From contig NZ_AOID01000062.1 of the NCBI RefSeq assembly GCF_000337195.1, forward strand, positions 45,246 through 109,245: a stretch of DNA of 64,000 nt, in the 5' to 3' direction. Position numbers and translations under genes: made by a program. Shown here one piece after another: positions 61,243 to 64,000 of this stretch. This DNA is from Natrinema versiforme JCM 10478. Lineage in GTDB: Archaea > Halobacteriota > Halobacteria > Halobacteriales > Natrialbaceae. Below the pieces are notes generated by a model. The model had not been told where the DNA came from. It did no database searches and saw only the letters and a program-made list of their open reading frames with translations. Every line of letters starts with the position of its first letter. The first letter of the stretch is position 1.

Positions 61243-62376
61243 TTAGGGCTCGAGTCGCTCGTGAATCGGACCCTCGCGGTCGGAGAGTCGCCCACCGCTG
61301 CGGTCGTTGTGGACCGCGAGCAGTTCGGCGACGATACTGAAGCCGATCGCTGTCGGTTCGTCGCCGCCGAGGTCCAGTCCGACCGGGGTCGCGATGCGAT
61401 CCGCGTCCCGGCCGTCGATGTCGATTTCCTCGCGCAATTCCCGAAACCGTTTTCGTGGCCCCATCAGACCGATATACAGAATGTTGGTCTCGAGGAGCGC
61501 GTCCAGCGCTAGCCGATCGTCGATCAAATTGTGGGACATGAGCACCGCGTACGTTTGCTCGGGAACCGTCACAAGATCGGGGAGTTCCGTTGGATTCGTC
61601 GAGACGACCTCGTCGGCCGCGGGGAACCGGTCCGGCTCTGTGCGGGCGCCTCGTGCAGTCGCGACGCGGACCCGAAATCCCGCCTGCCTGGCCAGCGAAG
61701 CGACGGGATTGATATCCTCCTGGCCGCCGAACAGCAATAGTTCGGGGCTCGGATCGATTCGATCGACGAACACCCGAACTGCACCGTCGTCCGTCTCGAC
61801 GGTCACGCAAACGGCGCCGTTGTCCGGGAGGGGTTCAGTCCGGTCCAGCGCGTCAGTCACGACGGAATCGGGTAGTTCCGATCGACCAGTTGCCGTGAAC
61901 TCTCCGTCGGTGACGACCGTTCGATCGCCAACGCGAACGGCCAGGTTCGACGATTCGACGGCCGTGAGTACCGTCTGCGATCGCCGTTTCTCGAGCCCCT
62001 CGACGACGGGACCGAAACTCTCGTCGATCGGTTCAATCAGGACGCCGATGACACCGTTACACCCGAGTCCGATCCCCCAGGCGTCCGCATCGTCGTCGTC
62101 CGTCAGATCGTATGTCTCAGTGCGCGTCTCCCCATCGGCGATGGCCTTCCGTGCCAGGTCAGTCACCGATCCCTCGAGACAGCCGGCGGTCACTGATCCC
62201 CGCAGTTCACCGTCATCCGCGACGACCATTTTCGCGCCAGGGCGGCGGTATCCGGATCCCTCGACATCGATGACCGTCGCGAGCGCGGCGGCCTCCTCCG
62301 CAGCGAGTGCGTCGCCGATGGCCGCGTGAACGTCGCGTTTCGTCGCGCCCCAAGGACTCTCGAATGGGCGAGTCAT
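61243..62376 (-). CDS. XdhC family xanthine dehydrogenase maturation protein
   Basis: 377 residues from the ATG at 62376 (MTRPFESPWGATKRD); a longer open frame upstream is only the antisense of the hydantoinase relic. The N-terminal XdhC/CoxI domain reads ALATVIDVEGSGYRRPGAKMVV, GSVTAGCLEGSV and WGIGLGCNGVIGVLIEP; the C-terminal Rossmann domain reads LLLFGGQEDINPVASLARQAGF, and YIGLMGPRKRFREL. XdhC proteins insert the sulfurated molybdenum cofactor into xanthine dehydrogenase. Its usual Rossmann GxGHDxxP motif is FGGQEDINP here, a modest variation. Confidence 0.92.
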   Translation of the reverse strand: MTRPFESPWGATKRDVHAAIGDALAAEEAAALATVIDVEGSGYRRPGAKMVVADDGELRGSVTAGCLEGSVTDLARKAIADGETRTETYDLTDDDDADAWGIGLGCNGVIGVLIEPIDESFGPVVEGLEKRRSQTVLTAVESSNLAVRVGDRTVVTDGEFTATGRSELPDSVVTDALDRTEPLPDNGAVCVTVETDDGAVRVFVDRIDPSPELLLFGGQEDINPVASLARQAGFRVRVATARGARTEPDRFPAADEVVSTNPTELPDLVTVPEQTYAVLMSHNLIDDRLALDALLETNILYIGLMGPRKRFRELREEIDIDGRDADRIATPVGLDLGGDEPTAIGFSIVAELLAVHNDRSGGRLSDREGPIHERLEP

Positions 62377-62412
62377 ACTATCGTATACGCTTTCGGCTCG
62401 AGGATTAATTCG

Positions 62413-62919
62413 CTGTCGGTCGCCGCCCTCGAGGCGGGCGTCACGTCGGTCAAGCTGTTCATGACCGACGACATCCGGTTGTCGAACGGCTTCATCGGCG
62501 AGGTCTTCGACCGGCTCTCGGAGCTCGGGATCGTCGGGATGGTCCACGCGGAAGACTACTCCGTGTGTCAGCAGCGATCGGACGCGGTTCGGGCGACGCC
62601 GGCCGCGGAATCGCCGACGTCCTATCCACGGACGCGGCCGGCGTACGCCGAGGCGATGGCCGTCGACGCCGCGGTCAGACTGGCCCTCGCCGCCGACGCG
62701 AAGGACTACGGCGTCCACACGACGTCGGAAGCGGCTGCCGACCGAAAACACTCGAGAGCGGACTACTCGGTCTACGAGGGACGCGAACTCACCGGGCGAG
62801 TGAAACGAACGTTCGTCCGCGGCGAGGATGTCTATACCGACGGGAGGATCGTCGCCAGTCCGGGCCACAGCGAGTTCCTCGCTCGCGACGTTCCCGACTG
62901 GGACGAGGGGGCCGGGTAG
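62413..62919 (+). pseudogene. Hydantoinase/allantoinase relic with internal deletion
   Basis: The text follows the enzyme at 47812 closely in two blocks: AALEAGVTSVKLFMTDDIRLS through VHAEDYSVCQQ to DYGVHTTSEAAAD, then directly ADYSVYEGRELTGRVKRTFV and GHSEFLARDVPDW. The first roughly 150 residues and the central roughly 160 residues, including the TDH metal motif, are missing. The junction between EAAAD and the tail is in frame. No enzyme activity is expected. Confidence 0.8.
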
Positions 62920-63172
62920 CGAGAGCGGATTCCCCCACGTTTGCTGGACGGCGACAGCACCGTCCGATGGGTGACCCTCGAGTCCTCACCCGAGAGGGAC
63001 CAGTCAGTAGTCCATCATTTTCATCTGTGTCTTCGTCCGAGAAGCGACTTTGTTAGCGAACGTTCCAAACGAAAGGTGCTCAAGGTCGTATAAGGACCGG
63101 GAGAGCGGTCGGTCTGGTAAATTTGGCCGTTATCAGGATACTCACTATCGGTATGCCACACTAGCTGTGTGT

Positions 63173-63331
63173 ATGCTCGATATTCCGCTGCACACTGGCG
63201 CACAGCATCCCGACCTCCTCTGGGTACTCGTCCCGAGTATCCTCTCGTTCGTCGCGGGGCTCGGGCTCGGATCGTTCTCGGATCGGGTGCGCAGTTGGGT
63301 CCGCCCACAACGGGCTGTTTCGAACGACTGA
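63173..63331 (+). CDS. Small single-span membrane protein upstream of urease
   Basis: 52 residues from the ATG at 63173 ([14 protein letters not shown]). One membrane helix, [21 protein letters not shown], is followed by a short basic tail ([11 protein letters not shown]), so the C-terminus is probably cytoplasmic. Haloarchaea encode similar tiny proteins with this motif. The urease beta gene starts 200 bases later on the same strand; a functional link is possible but not shown. Confidence 0.6.
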   Translation: MLDIPLHTGAQHPDLLWVLVPSILSFVAGLGLGSFSDRVRSWVRPQRAVSND

Positions 63332-63530
63332 GGCCGCCGTGAGCGCGTCGCGAGAGCGTCTCGAACGCGCTGGGAGCCGTGCCGCCGGACGGTGGATCAG
63401 TTACCGTCGTCGGCCGAGTTCGCAAATATTGTTGCCCGCGTGTGTATTTACGTACTCTGCGTCTTATCCGGGACGTGATGACGATTCGTTCTACCGTACG
63501 TTCCGGCGCGAGGGCCGAAGTGATCGAGCG

Positions 63531-63917
63531 ATGAGCGAGTTCGTTCCGGGCGAACTGCTCCCGTCCGACGAGCCGGTGACGATAAACGAGGGCCGACCGA
63601 CCGAGACGGTAACCGTCGAGAACACCGGCGATCGGCCGGTCCAAGTCGGCTCGCACTTCCACTTCCTCGAGGTCAACCCCGGACTCGAGTTCGACCGGGA
63701 GGCGGCCTACGGCATGCGACTGGACATTCCGGCGGGGACCGCCGTCAGGTTCGAACCGGGATGTGAACGCGACGTCGACCTCGTCGACATCGGCGGCGAT
63801 CGGATCGTCCGCGGCATGGGCGGCTTGGTCGACGGCCACCTCGACGACGAGGGCGCGAAAGCGGCGGCAGTAGAGCGCGCTCGAGAGCGGGGCTACATTT
63901 CGGGAGGGGACGAATGA
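63531..63917 (+). CDS. ureB: Urease beta subunit
   Basis: 128 residues from the ATG at 63531 ([16 protein letters not shown]); the longer frame upstream is arginine-rich and not conserved. The beta-subunit signature [20 protein letters not shown] is clear, followed by [15 protein letters not shown]. Together with the alpha and gamma subunits it forms the nickel enzyme that splits urea to ammonia and CO2 in the cytoplasm. Its stop overlaps the ureC start by 4 bases (ATGA). It would complete nitrogen release from ureides and guanidino compounds made by the enzymes upstream. Confidence 0.95.
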   Translation: MSEFVPGELLPSDEPVTINEGRPTETVTVENTGDRPVQVGSHFHFLEVNPGLEFDREAAYGMRLDIPAGTAVRFEPGCERDVDLVDIGGDRIVRGMGGLVDGHLDDEGAKAAAVERARERGYISGGDE

Positions 63918-63970
63918 GTCGCGATCTCCCGCGAGAGGAATACACGGAACTATTCGGGCCGACCGAAGGT
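63914..63970 (+). CDS. ureC: Urease alpha subunit, first 19 codons (cut by contig end)
   Basis: ATG at 63914 overlaps the ureB stop. The product reads [19 protein letters not shown], which matches the conserved UreC start (R-x-x-Y-x-x-L-F-G-P-T) and should continue with a D-x-hydrophobic segment. Instead the frame runs into adaptor sequence at 63971. The gene is therefore truncated by the assembly, not by biology. Confidence 0.9.
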
Positions 63971-64000
63971 CTGTCTCTTATACACATCTCTGATGGCGCG
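63971..64000. other. Library adaptor (Nextera/Tn5 mosaic end), not genomic
   Basis: CTGTCTCTTATACACATCT at 63971-63989 is the 19-base Tn5 mosaic end in reverse orientation. The following CTGATGGCGCG continues as in the Nextera adaptor designed for 454-type sequencing. These 30 bases replace the expected ureC continuation. A minus-strand frame starting here would begin MCIRDR, a well-known artefact of this adaptor in protein databases. Confidence 0.95.

Noticed and set aside
63745..63987. Minus-strand frame starting MCIRDR
   Set aside because: Its first codons lie in the sequencing adaptor and the rest is antisense to ureB; a known database artefact.
1..64000. CRISPR array, tRNA or rRNA genes
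   Set aside because: No regularly spaced direct repeats and no cloverleaf or ribosomal sequence were noticed on reading; short hairpin arrays at 12.4 and 59 kb are palindromes with different sequences, not CRISPR repeats.

Overview
The window looks like part of a haloarchaeal chromosome, most probably from the Natrialba/Natrinema/Haloterrigena group. The DNA is GC-rich, the proteins are strongly acidic, several genes have TATA-like boxes about 25-30 bases before an almost leaderless start codon, and the families present (HTH-10/Bat-type regulator, AbrB-PhoU proteins, IS1341-type TnpB, archaeal IS6 and IS5 elements, Tat-type lipoproteins) are typical of that group. The last 30 bases are not biological: they match a Nextera/Tn5 library adaptor, so the right edge is a contig end that cuts ureC after 19 codons.

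Layout. 0-4.4 kb: an efflux island with two TetR-type proteins, a MATE transporter, a degenerate prenyl-synthase-like protein and matching palindromic operators. 4.4-7.5 kb: a decayed area with a gene killed by two stop codons, a solitary TnpB element and the tail of a symporter. 7.5-16.1 kb: amino-acid catabolism centred on proline: an NSS transporter with a small partner, a proline racemase-family enzyme, an EamA exporter, proline dehydrogenase, a Bat-type regulator, a P5C-dehydrogenase-like enzyme and a 32-residue zinc-finger protein. A dead IS5-type transposase lies inside. 16.5-25.1 kb: two IclR regulators, an aldehyde dehydrogenase, a four-gene quaternary-amine (OpuC-type) ABC importer, a Rieske ferredoxin and an amidohydrolase. 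25.4-33 kb: haloarchaeal hypotheticals, a JAB/MPN protein, and an SSS symporter followed by an AbrB-PhoU protein and an agmatinase-family ureohydrolase.

33.6-64 kb is dominated by purine and ureide breakdown: an IclR regulator; an operon of an M20 amidohydrolase, a DUF3830 protein and a 2-hydroxyacid dehydrogenase; adenine deaminase; a BMP-type nucleoside ABC importer; an allantoinase / OHCU decarboxylase / urate oxidase / HIU hydrolase operon; a guanine-deaminase-like amidohydrolase; a three-subunit xanthine dehydrogenase; an NCS2 purine permease; molybdenum-cofactor nucleotidyltransferase and XdhC maturation genes; and the start of a urease operon. Read together they form a nearly complete route from purine bases to urate, allantoin, allantoate, glyoxylate/urea and ammonia.

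Between these working genes lie decayed copies of the same functions (DUF3830 at 56.8-57.2 kb, IclR at 57.5-57.8 kb, a hydantoinase with an internal deletion at 62.4-62.9 kb), an acyl-CoA ligase relic, a dead IS6 element, two copies of a MITE-like repeat and arrays of short perfect hairpins lodged in dead transposases. No tRNA, rRNA or CRISPR array was seen.
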